DNA of 64,000 nt from Aplysia californica. Taxonomy: Eukaryota > Mollusca > Gastropoda > Aplysiida > Aplysiidae. Positions 47,901-57,309 of the stretch are shown here, in pieces (the stretch's first letter is position 1; each line of letters opens with the position of its first letter). The DNA is taken from positions 291,490-355,489 of the forward strand of contig NW_004797547.1 of assembly GCF_000002075.1 (NCBI RefSeq), written 5' to 3'. Made by a program: the position numbers and the translations under genes. Under the pieces are notes generated by a model. It ran no database searches, was not told the origin of the DNA, and worked only from the letters and a program-made list of their open reading frames with translations.

Positions 47901-50489
47901 ACGGTCGAAATTGTTCAAGAAGACCACCCATGGACGAGGAGAAAAGTAGTTGTCTTAGACCGATAGATGTCTTGGACAGAGTCTTTATAATATAGAAAAA
48001 AAATGTGGGGATGTTGGGGGGGGGGGGGAGGAGTGGAAAGTTGTTGTTTGTACAGGTGATTGTCTTAGACAGGAGGCCGTTAGATGTTAAAGAAGGTTGG
48101 ACTGTATTGAGCACTCTGTTCTAGTTTCTTCTTTGGATTTAGGAAATTCAGTGCTTTAGCAATGCAACTACTTGCCTTGCTCAGCTATCTTTTAAAAGAG
48201 TTGTTGTAGAAGAAACTTGCAGATTTTTTTCACCTCTGTGTAAATATACCTCAATTTTTCAGGGTATGTTCAAAAGTCTTGGAAGTGGAATTGCATACAT
48301 TGATGCAGAAGAAGAGGCAAAGAGCGGATACATTCGATTTACAGATGAGGAAAGTGCAGAACGCTTTACCAAACTCACACTGACACAGTGCTCAAGTTCA
48401 TTTAGTGCAAGAGTTCTGCCTGGTAAGTAAAAACTTGAATGCTAAGTCCAGATTTTAAAACATGAAATGTTGATTTAATTATATATTCCTCTCATAGCAC
48501 TTTGCAACTAAGCAGATTTCTCTCTTGTAATTAGTTTTTCTTTCGTTTCTTTGAGTAACTATTATCTCACTCACTACCACAACCGTAACTGTTGCAGGTG
48601 AAGTGGCTCCGATGCTGTGATACCACACCCGCAACACTCGCGGTTCGCTCTTTGGAATTTTTTTCTTATCTTAAAACCACACCATTTGCGGTGCTGGTTC
48701 GTCTTTTTCGTAGCCCTTTCAATTATCTTTCTTTAGAAGAAACGGAAACAAATTCGGATGAGCGCAAGTTGAGTTATTGATTTTTACGACAACCACCATT
48801 TGAACTGAATTTACTATTACGTTTCCCACAGTGGTAGATGGCTTCTTTGACCATTTTCGAACATTTGACAACAAAAAAGTGACTCAGAAACTGATGAATT
48901 GGTCGAAGATTGTTATGACAAACTGGGTGGGTAAATTTGCAAAGAAGAGTAAGGTTTAGTAGGGCCCCCAAAACCTAAATCTAGGGTTGCAGTAGTGGGG
49001 AAGAGCATGAGTAAGAAAGGCAAAGGGAACGCAGTTTTTGACCAATTTTTTAAAACTTGTGAAAAAGAAAGTAACAATAAAACAGAGCTGTAATTTCATC
49101 AGGGCAATCTTTATTATGTTCAAAAACAATGTTCCCTATTTCAAGTTTCTATGTTAATTAAGCGAAAGCACAGTGATTTTTAAAAATTACCCTTTACATA
49201 GCTGGTACACGGAATAGCTACCCCGAAAATGCCTGGTAGCAAGTGAGTTATTTTGATAAGGGTTCTCTCTAACAGTGATGTCCCCACAAGACTCTGTCAC
49301 AGGTTTAGGAATAGGCTTTACGACACTCTCTTTAGAAGAGTCCTTTTTCATATTCCAAGTCAGAGGTCTATTTTTCTATAAATTCATAATGCCTTGATTT
49401 TTTTACTTTTTGTCTGTTTTGGACTTTTAAAGAAAAAGTAATGTTGAACCTAATTTTCTTCTACTAGCTGAAAAACAGCAAGCGTACTGGGACAAAGCTA
49501 ATGAGGACAGAATGAAAAGACTTGGAAGGAAAAGAAAAGAAAAGGGCTCGGAGAAGGTAAGCTGAAGTAAAAAGAAAAAAAAATCAATTCAGACTTTAGA
49601 GATGAAGATTTTGTTTCAAGAGGTCAGGGTAGAATTTATTTTTTTTTATATAGTTTCTGTACACCTCGACCATGCTGCTTCTTTGGTGACAAGAGAATGT
49701 GATGACCTGTGAATGTGATTACCTAAATGAAATGTGTTGTCTGTTGTCTCACTCATGCTTTCTGTCTTTGTTCAGTTCACTGTGAAATTATAGCAAGGAA
49801 ATGTACTATAAGCAAATGGCAGTTTCTTTGCACAATGATAGCTATTTTCTTTCAAGTGAAATGAATTTAGCCTTTATGATGTAGAGCAGTCATGTCAGGA
49901 GTCAATTCTAATGGATCCTTTTTTGTCTTCCATTCATTTACTTAACAGAATTGTTGCAAGTATTTATGATTCAGTCCAAATGCAATTGTCTTAAACTTAT
50001 TATTATTACTATGCTTCTAGTGGAATGTCTTGAGTTCCATTACAAAACAATGTCAATGTTTCTTTTTACCTATGTATACCAATTGTTGTATTGGCATTTG
50101 CACAATACTTCACTGTAAACAAAATCATCTTGACCCTTCACCTCCCTGTTTCATGTACTGTATACATACATTTTTAAAATCAAATTGAATTCTCTATTTG
50201 CTTTTTTCAGTTGGCAAGAAAAGTATTTGAGAGGAATAAAGCTACATTCTTCAAAAAACCAAGCAGAATTGTCTTTAGTGACGGAGATGATGATGTAAAT
50301 GATGAGGAAAAAAAGGACGAAGATGATGACAATGATGAGGTAAAAAAGGAAGGAGATGATGACAAAAAAGAGGAGGAAGATGTCAAAGAAAAGGACCAGT
50401 CTGAGTCTGTAAAAGAGGATAGTGCCAAAGCATTAGAAGACCAGAATTTGTCAACAGAGGCAGCCGTTCAAGAGGAGGGAGCTTCTTAG
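31215..50489 (+). CDS. LARP7: LARP7, La-related protein of the 7SK snRNP (twelve exons)
   Basis: LARP7 holds the 3' end of 7SK RNA in the nucleus; that complex sequesters P-TEFb and so restrains transcription elongation. Twelve exons join in frame to 967 residues. Order: a disordered charged N-terminus (~1-175); La motif (~180-258: [36 protein letters not shown]); RRM1 (~277-345: TIYVENL as RNP2, KGFAFVEF as RNP1); a 380-residue lysine-rich disordered region with long K runs; a helical EW[14 protein letters not shown] block as in vertebrate LARP7; a C-terminal xRRM region (~750-875: [33 protein letters not shown]); and an acidic tail. Human LARP7 is 582 residues, so this one is much longer, almost all in disordered parts. 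Introns carry many transposons. Confidence 0.95.
31833..33700 (-). mobile_element. broken non-LTR retrotransposon in LARP7 intron 1
   Basis: Minus-strand pieces in order: [94 protein letters not shown] (the FADD catalytic box), [23 protein letters not shown] and GLYPDAG at the end. This is a reverse-transcriptase ORF split over several frames by shifts and stops. The 3' side (31833-31850) has an ATG-repeat tail (catcatcatcatt on plus). It lies antisense to LARP7. The exact clade (RTE-like or other) is not resolved. Confidence 0.88.
33701..34409. other. rest of LARP7 intron 1
   Basis: No exon or known repeat, apart from a poly-C tract at 34190-34209. Confidence 0.5.
34410..34488 (+). CDS. LARP7: LARP7 exon 2 (La motif)
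   Basis: The acceptor is ttgtttcag and the donor GTAAGT. The 79-bp exon encodes [20 protein letters not shown] then DQNEDG, the central signature of the La motif with its aromatic F-Y-F and D-x-NL-x-x-D residues that hold the RNA 3' end. Confidence 0.93.
35387..36103. mobile_element. CAGTCAAACC element, copy 1 (right end missing)
   Basis: It starts cagtcaaacctgccctgaca after TA and matches copy 3 (45544-46350) until about cttgatcag, where the last ~75 bp are missing. It ends only about 80 bp before LARP7 exon 3. Open frames inside recur between copies but drift in frame, so coding is not supported. Confidence 0.78.
36183..36292 (+). CDS. LARP7: LARP7 exon 3 (La motif, winged-helix end)
   Basis: The acceptor ttttgccag and donor GTAATT bracket 110 bp. 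It reads [20 protein letters not shown] then [17 protein letters not shown], the second half of the La motif. Phase 1 in, phase 0 out. Confidence 0.93.
36450..36884 (-). mobile_element. TA-flanked MITE, copy D
   Basis: A 435-bp element in reverse orientation, with ends gttgtgaaatcaggctcttg and gacgagggcctgattcctcc and TA on both sides (36448-36449, 36885-36886). It lies in LARP7 intron 3. Confidence 0.82.
37494..37580 (+). CDS. LARP7: LARP7 exon 4
   Basis: The acceptor tactttcag and donor GTAAGA bracket 87 bp. It encodes [20 protein letters not shown] then ETDRRTIYV, the linker and first strand (RNP2) of RRM1. It matches human LARP7 DLEGTRIRRKKPL...ERTVYV in layout. Confidence 0.92.
37925..38045 (+). 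mobile_element. tRNA-like SINE relic
   Basis: agtatggtgtttgcc followed by gagtttgatccctgccagtg looks like degraded A and B boxes of a pol III promoter. The downstream sequence ttttctcatgttttctacac matches, in the same order, the minus-strand repeat at 47030-47225. Confidence 0.45.
38690..38851 (+). CDS. LARP7: LARP7 exon 5 (RRM1 core)
   Basis: The acceptor tgttttcag and donor GTAAGA bracket 162 bp. It reads [57 protein letters not shown]1 is KGFAFVEF, identical to human LARP7. Phase 0 on both sides. Confidence 0.95.
39066..39321 (+). mobile_element. TA-flanked MITE, copy E (internally deleted)
   Basis: The ends gaatgaggtgctcgtcaag and gactagagcctgatttcacc, with TA on both sides (39064-39065, 39322-39323). 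It is only 256 bp because the middle is missing. In LARP7 intron 5. Confidence 0.75.
39322..40426. other. LARP7 intron 5, middle
   Basis: No exon was recognised. A 10-base G run lies near 39700, and CA/TA simple repeats at 40350-40420 abut the Helitron-like element. Confidence 0.4.
40427..40829 (-). mobile_element. Helitron-like non-autonomous element, copy 3
   Basis: Read on the minus strand it starts TCTATTATCTATTTGTGG after an A and ends cctttcatcgaaaggggg, cccagctag, then T. These are the same start, hairpin, CTAG end and A/T insertion context as the copy at 18677. It is 403 bp and carries a short tctaga array (40557-40577). Confidence 0.7.
40844..41842. mobile_element. CAGTCAAACC element, copy 2, holding a SINE
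   Basis: The left end aagtcaaacctgccctgat has lost its first bases. The body matches the other copies. The right end is split: ...ggtggctgtcttacacaggttc, then a SINE (41641-41821), then the same ttacacaggttc again followed by gacta. The element end merges into a TA microsatellite. Confidence 0.75.
41641..41821 (-). mobile_element. SINE with perfect 12-bp target duplication
   Basis: ttacacaggttc stands on both sides (41629-41640 and 41822-41833). The insert, read on the minus strand, ends catatgaccttatgcagttg then cgagcgccgtaaaacc, the same 3' end as the repeats at 1690 and 62130. It lacks the tRNA-like head and is therefore 5' truncated. The duplication shows a recent target-primed insertion. 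Confidence 0.82.
41837..41912. repeat. (TA)38 microsatellite
   Basis: A pure TA run starting at the terminus of the CAGTCAAACC element, just where its TA target duplication would be. Confidence 0.95.
42099..42204 (+). CDS. LARP7: LARP7 exon 6
   Basis: The acceptor cttaaatag and donor GTAATA bracket 106 bp. It encodes [20 protein letters not shown] then [15 protein letters not shown]. Human LARP7 has FLNNPPEEAPRKPGIFPK at the same place, right after RRM1, which fixes this weak-looking exon. Phase 1 out. Confidence 0.9.
42656..43643 (+). CDS. LARP7: LARP7 exon 7 (lysine-rich disordered region)
   Basis: The acceptor tccttag and donor GTAAGT bracket 988 bp. It encodes about 329 residues of low-complexity sequence with runs of 7-10 lysines, [13 protein letters not shown]-type patches and many S/T/E residues, ending [15 protein letters not shown]. 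Human LARP7 also has lysine runs here, but shorter. Such regions often act in nucleolar/nuclear localisation and RNA binding. In phase 1, out phase 2. Confidence 0.92.
44506..44627 (+). CDS. LARP7: LARP7 exon 8
   Basis: The acceptor ttttccag and donor GTGACA bracket 122 bp. It reads [20 protein letters not shown] then [17 protein letters not shown]. Human LARP7 has [23 protein letters not shown] here, so this helical block is a conserved landmark before the xRRM. Phase 1 out. Confidence 0.9.
45191..45345 (+). CDS. LARP7: LARP7 exon 9 (start of xRRM region)
   Basis: The acceptor actgttgcag and donor GTGAGT bracket 155 bp. It encodes [20 protein letters not shown] then [20 protein letters not shown] and [12 protein letters not shown]. 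The first strand and helix of the C-terminal RRM fall here by position. Sequence identity to vertebrates is low. Confidence 0.88.
45544..46350. mobile_element. CAGTCAAACC element, copy 3 (most complete)
   Basis: 807 bp from cagtcaaacctgccctgaca to ttacttaggtttgactg with TA on both sides (45542-45543, 46351-46352). The outer ~11 bp are perfect inverted repeats. Further in, gacggccacctgtctta-like words repeat at both ends. In LARP7 intron 9. There is no transposase. Confidence 0.85.
46500..46700. repeat. interspersed repeat (gggatcttaaac type)
   Basis: gaaccacctagggatcttaa, then a segment with aggacctccaaaatttttag, matches a block at 59615-59730 (caccaagggatcttaaacgt; gagacctctgagatttttag). 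It is a dispersed repeat of unknown class. Confidence 0.5.
47030..47225 (-). mobile_element. tRNA-like SINE relic
   Basis: On the minus strand: caacaggtatggtgtctgca, then gagtttgattcccaacagag (B-box like), then ttttttcacgttttcttccc. It is similar in order to 37925-38045. Just outside it, accatacctgttga is directly repeated (about 47190-47232). Confidence 0.5.
47890..48108. mobile_element. small degraded DNA element
   Basis: It contains gtcttagac repeats and ends gttggactgtatt, like the CAGTC-type ends elsewhere. The left border is uncertain. Confidence 0.35.
48263..48422 (+). CDS. LARP7: LARP7 exon 10 (xRRM core)
   Basis: The acceptor atttttcag and donor GTAAGT bracket 160 bp. It reads [20 protein letters not shown] then [20 protein letters not shown] and [14 protein letters not shown] fits the position of human LYVD, and GYIRF takes the place of the RNP1 strand. 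Phase 1 out. Confidence 0.92.
49468..49556 (+). CDS. LARP7: LARP7 exon 11 (xRRM C-terminal helix)
   Basis: The acceptor cttctactag and donor GTAAGC bracket 89 bp. It encodes [20 protein letters not shown] then [10 protein letters not shown], matching human HEQRYWQKILVDRQAKL...KKRGTEK, the extra helix that typifies the xRRM. Confidence 0.93.
50211..50489 (+). CDS. LARP7: LARP7 exon 12 (acidic tail, stop)
   Basis: The acceptor cttttttcag precedes [20 protein letters not shown] then VFSDGDDD. Human LARP7 ends shortly after the similar SKHIRFSEYD. Here a further ~60 residues of D/E/K-rich sequence follow, ending EEGAS and TAG at 50489. Confidence 0.93.
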   Translation: MARKVFERNKATFFKKPSRIVFSDGDDDVNDEEKKDEDDDNDEVKKEGDDDKKEEEDVKEKDQSESVKEDSAKALEDQNLSTEAAVQEEGAS

Positions 50490-50547
50490 TGTCATACAGT
50501 CTAGCACGCACATAGCAAAATTGGCAAGACACGGAAATCTTTTCATA

Positions 50548-50987
50548 TGGAGCATTGTGAAAACAGACGCTCGTCAATTTTTGGGCTTATGAATTTATTG
50601 GTATCATCTTTTAAAGCCTGTTCATTTGTCTTGCTTTTGGTGAAAAAAATATCCATCTATGTTAAATAGAAGTCGAGATATTTGCGAATGAAGGAGGCGG
50701 GGGTCACCTGGTTTCGTAGGTAGAATAATTAGTGAGAAAATAGCGGTCAAAGATGAGTTATTTCCCTAGTTTGAGAGTCCGTGGAAACTGAAAATATACA
50801 TTTTTTGTGCCTTTAATCAACGTTTTTCAGTAAAATCCACACAGAAATGTGTTCTTTAATGGACATGAAAGGTGTTAAGCCAAAAAACGAAAATTCAATT
50901 TAAAAATTCACAAACATGGGGGGAAAATGCCAGTTTCTTCACTTTGATTATTTTGGCGAACGCCTGATTTCACCATTCTGCCTCACA
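50548..50987 (+). mobile_element. TA-flanked MITE, copy F
   Basis: 440 bp, with ends gaaaacagacgctcgtcaat and ggcgaacgcctgatttcacc and TA on both sides (50546-50547, 50988-50989). It starts only about 60 bp after the LARP7 stop, so it is probably inside the 3' UTR. Confidence 0.85.
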
Positions 50988-51711
50988 TACATGATATATT
51001 TGCCCAAATATAACGATGTATGGATTTCAGGCTATATCAAGGGAATCAACAAAACCGGACAAGTGTGTCAAAGTTTTACATCAATTATGCCCCCTTTGAA
51101 AGCCTTCCAGGGGTTGAGGGTCCACAGTTGCTTAGATTTGCAGATATTATGGGTTTTTGAGATTGATAGTTTTATCCGTCTCAGTCCTCTGCTAAGATCA
51201 GCCATTTGTCCTCACTTCTTTTGCTTTGCCACATTCTACTCTCTATTACAACTTTACCTGACCTACCTTTGCAGAAAACCAGCGAGCAGTTATGAAATGT
51301 GATCTCTCTGTTGAAGAGGAAGCGCACTGACACACATGTCTATACTGGATAAGTGCCTTCAGGCAACGACAGACTCCCCACACGTAGCTGAAGTCTGCAG
51401 ATCCACTGCTAAACTCTTATGCAATGCTTGTTATAAAAACATCCTTGGCTGACACTATAGCCTTTGACTCTGGTCTATAGAGGTCATTGGACTACAGGTA
51501 TACCATACCTGCTCTCTCTCTCTCTCTCACTCTCTCTCCCTCCCTCCCCACTTCCATAAAAATAAATATGCGGCCATGTTGAAGTAGGTCTTCCCTCTCT
51601 GGTGCCATTGTTTTTCGCTGTTTTCTGTTCCTTTAATTAAGGTACAAGTGCAACCCCACTGTAACCCTGGATGTTGAGCACTTGTCAAAATGGGGTATTA
51701 TTTTTTTTATA

Positions 51712-52167
51712 CAGTGGAAACCACATATAACAGGTCCGGTAATAACAGGGATACTGCAATAACAGGGATTTTTTAAATCCCTGTTTTTTCCTACTCTTTG
51801 TCTCTATTAAAAGTAATTGGCAACAACAGGGCCTCATCGGAGCCCAATCAGTTATAGCAAGGACAAAGGCTCGTTAACAATGTAAGAGAGAGGAAGAGAG
51901 AGAAACGCAGTGATGGAGCAAGCCCGCCACTGAAGCACACGCAGCGGCCTAGCTACACGCACGCATAAAACATGTCATGCGTAGGCCTGTCACACGGCCA
52001 ACACCACTGTTCGTGGGTACTTCTGGCAAGGGAAACTACCCATGAATAAATACAGTTGGATTGGTCCACAAATGCTTACTTCTGTTACATTTCTGATTTA
52101 ACAGGGATCTGATATAACAGGACTTTTTCTCTGGTCCCACCATACCAGTTAAATCAGGTTTCCACTG
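51712..52167. mobile_element. inverted-repeat DNA transposon, CAGTGGA family, 456 bp
   Basis: The ends are cagtggaaaccacatataac and, reverse complemented on the right, cagtggaaacctgatttaac. TA lies on both sides (51710-51711, 52168-52169). Related in end sequence to the elements at 7014 and 10519. Non-coding. Confidence 0.8.
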
Positions 52168-53402
52168 TAGTTGCCCAGATTTGAAAGGACTCATCTCTTT
52201 GAAATTATTGTTTTCTTCTTTTTTTCTCAGTGCTTTTTCATTTTTGTGTTACTGTATAAAAATGTAGCTAGTTCTTTGGAGAATTCACCTTGACACTAAC
52301 TGAACACTGAAAAATGTTTTGTTTTTTATTGGGGGTACTTCAGTCAGTCAGAGATTGTAGGGCGAAAAATAAAACTACAAAAACGTTTGTTGGAGTTGTT
52401 TCTGTCAGGATTTTTTTCATTTGTTATTGTTGCTTGACATAATTGATGTCTGAGGCCTATCGGCAATGACAAAAATATCAAAGTGAAGCTCAACAAAAAT
52501 AATGTCTAAAGCTTCTAAAATAAAAGGAGTTCCAGTACGGTATCCGTGGTAAAAGTAAACAGTAAGACAGACATGTACATGAATTTTGGAGCTGTATTTG
52601 TCAGGGGTATTTTGTTTGTGTGGGGGTGGGGGGGGTAGGGTTTTTAAAAAAAAATTTTTTTTAAAAATTCATTTGACTTGTTCTTTGTGGGAAGCAATTA
52701 ATTTTGCGTTTGATTCATTTATCTTTTAATAATGAATTGAGTATAATTTCGTCAACACAGTTTTCACTGGTCATATCTTCCATTGCATGCACACATTTGA
52801 AACATGTATGATTGTGTCCTTAGCAAAGATAAAATTCTCCATCACAGTACATCGTCCAGCTGAAAACATGAGATGGCTACAAGAAGGCTGACAGTTTGCA
52901 TTGTGTGTGTATTGATTCATGTTCAGGTCATGGATTATTAGTCTTGAGGTTTTTCAGTTATAAGATTCCCATCCAAACGACTGAAACGTGGAATCTGTTG
53001 CTATACATGTACTACTATTATTGACCTTATTGCTTTCATTTCAAATAGGCCTGAAACTCATTTCATTTAACATTTTTATTTTTCTAGGAGTATGGGTGGA
53101 AGTGAGAAGTCAAGAGTGTTCTGTTTCTGATCTTATATTGTTCAGTTGTTCTGTCAACATTGTTTTTGGTGATTATGCTTTGACTGGATTAAGCTTTGTT
53201 ATATCTATTTTATGTTTTAAGTGTTTGTTATTTCGCATCATGTTTTATTGTGGTAGTAGTAGTAGAGAATAATTTTGAAGAATTTTATATAGGAGAGGGG
53301 GGGGGGGGGGGGTCATTTTTTTGAGTTGATGAAATATTTTCTGGCTGACACATACAGTATCCATTTGTCTTGGGTTTCAGAGGTATTGCAGTTTTCATTA
53401 TA
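52168..53402. other. intergenic or LARP7 3' region
   Basis: No gene was supported. Polyadenylation-like AATAAA words occur at 51560 (inside the preceding stretch) and 52368. A poly-G tract lies at about 53292-53311. The plus-strand frame 52988-53272 is hydrophobic but has no start context or homology that I recognise. Confidence 0.35.
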
Positions 53403-53844
53403 TGTGTCACGACGCGATGGAATCAAGCGCTCGTCAAATTTTAAGCAAATGGAAAGAGCTTGTTCAGTTGTCTTGCTTTCAGTAAAAAAAAGTACTCTGC
53501 TATCTTGAATAGAAGTCGAGATACTTGAGATTGAGGTGGGGTCACCTGGTTTCAGAGGTAAAATTAGCGAGAAAATGGCCACCAAAGTTGAGTTATTTCC
53601 TTAGCTTGAGAATCCAAGGAAACTGAAAATTTGTCTTTATGCCTTTAACTTTAACTTAAATTTTTTTTTAATCAACTTTTTTTCAGTAAATTCCGAACAG
53701 AAATGTGTTCTTTTTAATGGGCATGAAAGGTGTTGAGCCAAAAAAACTAAAAATGTGATAAAAATTCCCAAACTTGTGGAAAAATGCCAGTTTCTTGACT
53801 TTTGTTATTTTGATGAGCACCTGATTTCACCACGCTGCCTCACA
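53403..53844 (+). mobile_element. TA-flanked MITE, copy G
   Basis: 442 bp, with ends gacgcgatggaatcaagcgc and gatgagcacctgatttcacc. TA precedes it (53401-53402); the right-hand TA is changed to TT. The interior is full length. Confidence 0.82.
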
Positions 53845-53919
53845 TTCTCTTTATTGCATTTATTGTAAGGACTCGACTCAAAAGTCTAATTCCAGAAACT
53901 GTTATTGTTAATTTTCATA

Positions 53920-53925
53920 AATAAA
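53920..53925 (+). terminator. candidate polyadenylation signal
   Basis: AATAAA in tcataaataaagttattgtg followed by a GT/T-rich stretch. It could end a long LARP7 transcript that includes MITE copies F and G. There is no direct proof, and earlier signals exist. Confidence 0.25.
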
Positions 53926-56900
53926 GTTATTGTGTACACTGTTTTATTATTGCGTGCCAGCTTCTTGTTTTTGGGTGTCATGTGTGTGTACTTATTATAG
54001 TTAAATCTCTTGTCTTCTGTTTTTTAACAGATAAGTTCTTGAGTTTTGCTGTCTCCTATTTTTTTTCTGTTTCATATATTGTTCCCAGTAAAATCTTTGT
54101 CCTCCTTTCAACACATTGCAGTTAGTTTGAGGAAAGGCAGGAACTTCGAATTTGGACTCAGCTCTGGCAAGGTAGAGTGGAGAAAATAAATCTCGTCACT
54201 TGATCCAGGTTCAGCTCAGCAGAATAATGCTCTTCTTGGTTTAAATCAGCAACCATAGCATTATAATCAAGTGACTCACCCTCTAAGCTAAATGCTGCCT
54301 GCTTACTTATACATTGTATGAAATTTCTCGGTAACCTGCAAATGCAAGCATTGCAGTACTTGAGGAGACATCAAGAATGCTTAGCTAAAAAGGTTGAATG
54401 GTTCTCTCTTGAATATTGTGCATTTCACATGCGCAATGCAGAAAAAGATTTGGTTTCTTCAGATGAACTGAGTTATCAGTGTTATTGGAATAGCTGAGCT
54501 AGTACATGTATTAGTATACATGTCACAAATCGTTTAATGCTAATGAATTGTAGTAGCCTACATTGTGTAGGCCTACCTCATTCAGTCCCAAAATTTTAAG
54601 AGGACCACAAATGCGTCAGAAAAAATATTTCTAAAAAATGTGATAGCTTTCTCTACAACTTCGATAGAAATGTTTTTGCGTGTTATGGTCATGGTCTAAA
54701 AAAAGCAGCAACTGCTTTATCCACAAAAATAATAGGAAAAGAGACACAAATAGAGAAAAGAGAAGAAGACGGTCTCAAAGTCAAAGGGAGAGAAAGTTCT
54801 GGAAGGAAAACAGGTAAGGGAGAAGAATGACAAAAGGTAAAAGTAATAATATAGTTACACAAATACAATGTTTTTTTCTCAGAACTGACCATTGTCTTCT
54901 GTACATCATTTACACCGTATTATAATATAAAACATTGTATCCATGCTGAACCTGCTGCTGCCCACATTGAAGAGTTTGTGAGAGTATGACCTTTGTCAGT
55001 ACAGAACACGAGTATCGAGGGCTCCATAATCTGTCCCCGTGGCTTTATGCACCCAGCGTAATTTAGCGAAATTTAATCATTTTTTTGCATACTTTCTGAT
55101 TATTTTCCTTTATCATTCTTCACGACATTAACAAAATCGCATAATTCCACATTTTTAGGGCTCAGTTTGCATAATATCAGAATTTTCCTTGCATAAAAGG
55201 AAGGGGGCAGCATAATGACCGGGTTTGTCTTGAGCGCTTAAATGACCAAGTATATAGGCTATGTCTCTGACCATAATATGATTCGGGTGAATAAAGTACC
55301 CCAGAAAAAGAGGTTTACCTCCTTGTATCAGTGCACCGATTAAATTGAGCTGATTGACATTTGTGGACCCTTTAATGAATTATCTATGTATTCAAGCATG
55401 TTGATTCAATTTGTATACGTGATGCTCAGCTCAGAATGTGAGTACACATGTACTCGGGGACGATAAGAATGATTGAGACCTTACTGCCAGCCACATTTTT
55501 AAAAAAGTGAGTATGAGGACCACGAGGAGTCGCAGCAGCTAGGAGAAAATGGGGGGGGGGGGGGTATTTATTTATTTATTTATCTATTTTGGTGGGCGGT
55601 TTATGTCGTCACCATGAGTGGCTTTCTGAGAGACATGCAATGCTAACTAACTCAATACTTCACTTAATTGTTCTTTAGTTATTATCTTGCATGATCGTTA
55701 GACTTAGTCTTAGGCTTCAAATTCTAAAAGCCTTCAGCTTTTAATTGTGAGTGAATACGACTTCTACTGTGTACACGTATGTATTTGGAAAAAGCGGGGC
55801 AGAGAATTTTACAGTCAATTTTCAGGCAGTATATAATTTTGTTGTTTGTGGAGATCATGTTGTAGTTGCTTTTTTTTTCTCTCATTTTTATTGGTGGGGG
55901 TAAAAAAAAAGGGTCGGCGGGTTGGGTTGGGGGTCGGCTATGCTGTTCATTTCAAATTAAAACGAATTTAAATTCTGTATAAGATAAGGTAAGAATATAA
56001 TACTCTTTTATCCCAGAGGGAATTTTTTTCTTGGCAGTACGTACAGGACCGTAAAAACCAATGCAGGTATACATAGGAATTTAAATTACATGTATATATA
56101 TTGTTTTAATTTTTTTTAAAATTCAATATAAAAAGAGAAGTAAAGTTGACAAAATGTAATATACGCAGCAGATTCATCATTCAACCACTTATAGGAATGT
56201 AATGTAATTACAATACTATTAGAGTTATGTTATTTAATATAGAGATACATACTCGAAAGAGCAGTACATACTGGCTTATTCTGACAACAGCCTCATGCTA
56301 GATGGTAAAAAAAACAACATCTTTTATATCTTTCTCTCTTTGTTTTTAGAGGTAGATCTAGATCTACATAATCTGCCGCTGCGTGATCTCACAATTTGCG
56401 TGAAAAGTAAATTATGCGGGTCGTTTGTAGTGCTTATCTTTTTTATGCTTGTGGTGTTATAGATTTCATCAATAGTATGAGACAAGATTAAAAGCATTAT
56501 AAACGGTATAGAGAACCGTATCGAACCCTTATGTTTACTCAAAAATCGTACATCATTTTGAAAGATAATTTGTTTACTGTTGAAAATCTTTTTATTTAAA
56601 GCCCTCGTCCAGACAATCACGCCTTGGCGCCAGTCAAACCAGCCGCCACCGTGTCCGTTACCGTTCGTGGGCCTCGAGGCGTATGAAGACAACTGTTTAA
56701 TCTGTGCTATGAAGTTGATGATAAGTACCAATTTCAAATGTCAGCAATAACCGTAACCGAAACAAATTCGAAGCCTTAACAATGAATTTGACTGGAAACG
56801 ATCGAGCAAGATGTTTGATTTTGTTGAAACCGACTCAACTTTCAGCATAGTACTTGCCATTTAAACTGAATTTTCTCCAACTTCGTTGTCAATGACAACA

Positions 56901-57309
56901 AATCGTTTCACGATGTACTGACCTCTGTATACTTCCGCTATGTTGAACTATTTGATACTGCTTCCTGGGTATTTTGAGTCAATGATGGGATTCAATTAAT
57001 ATTTGTTGCTTTTAGAAAGAAATTTATTCAAATTTTGTTTGTATAGAAACATATTGTATGTATGAAACACCCCTGGTAGTCATTTTTACCATAATAATAA
57101 TTTAACCTTTCAAGAGGTCAGAGTTCACATTTGTAAGCGAGAGTGCTTTCCGCCTCTGAATGCTGCTTCGCGTTGTTGTATTGACGCGTACTTGAAAAGC
57201 CAGGAGGAAGGGAACGAGCTTGGACGGAAAGTTTTGGAACGTACACGTAATGTTTTGTAGAGTTTAGTCAGTATTTTTTTAGACATCAGATTCTGTGACT
57301 ATAATCAAA
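53926..57309. other. intergenic region and upstream region of the C16orf96/QRICH2-like gene
   Basis: AT-rich, with no exon or repeat family recognised. A poly-G run lies at about 55550-55563 with a short TTTA repeat after it. The 137-residue minus-strand frame at 56324-56737 has no recognisable domain. The last few hundred bases must hold the promoter of the gene at 57310. Confidence 0.4.

Noticed and set aside
56324-56737. 137-residue minus-strand frame upstream of the C16orf96/QRICH2-like gene
   Set aside because: Low-complexity composition, no recognisable domain and no splice context.
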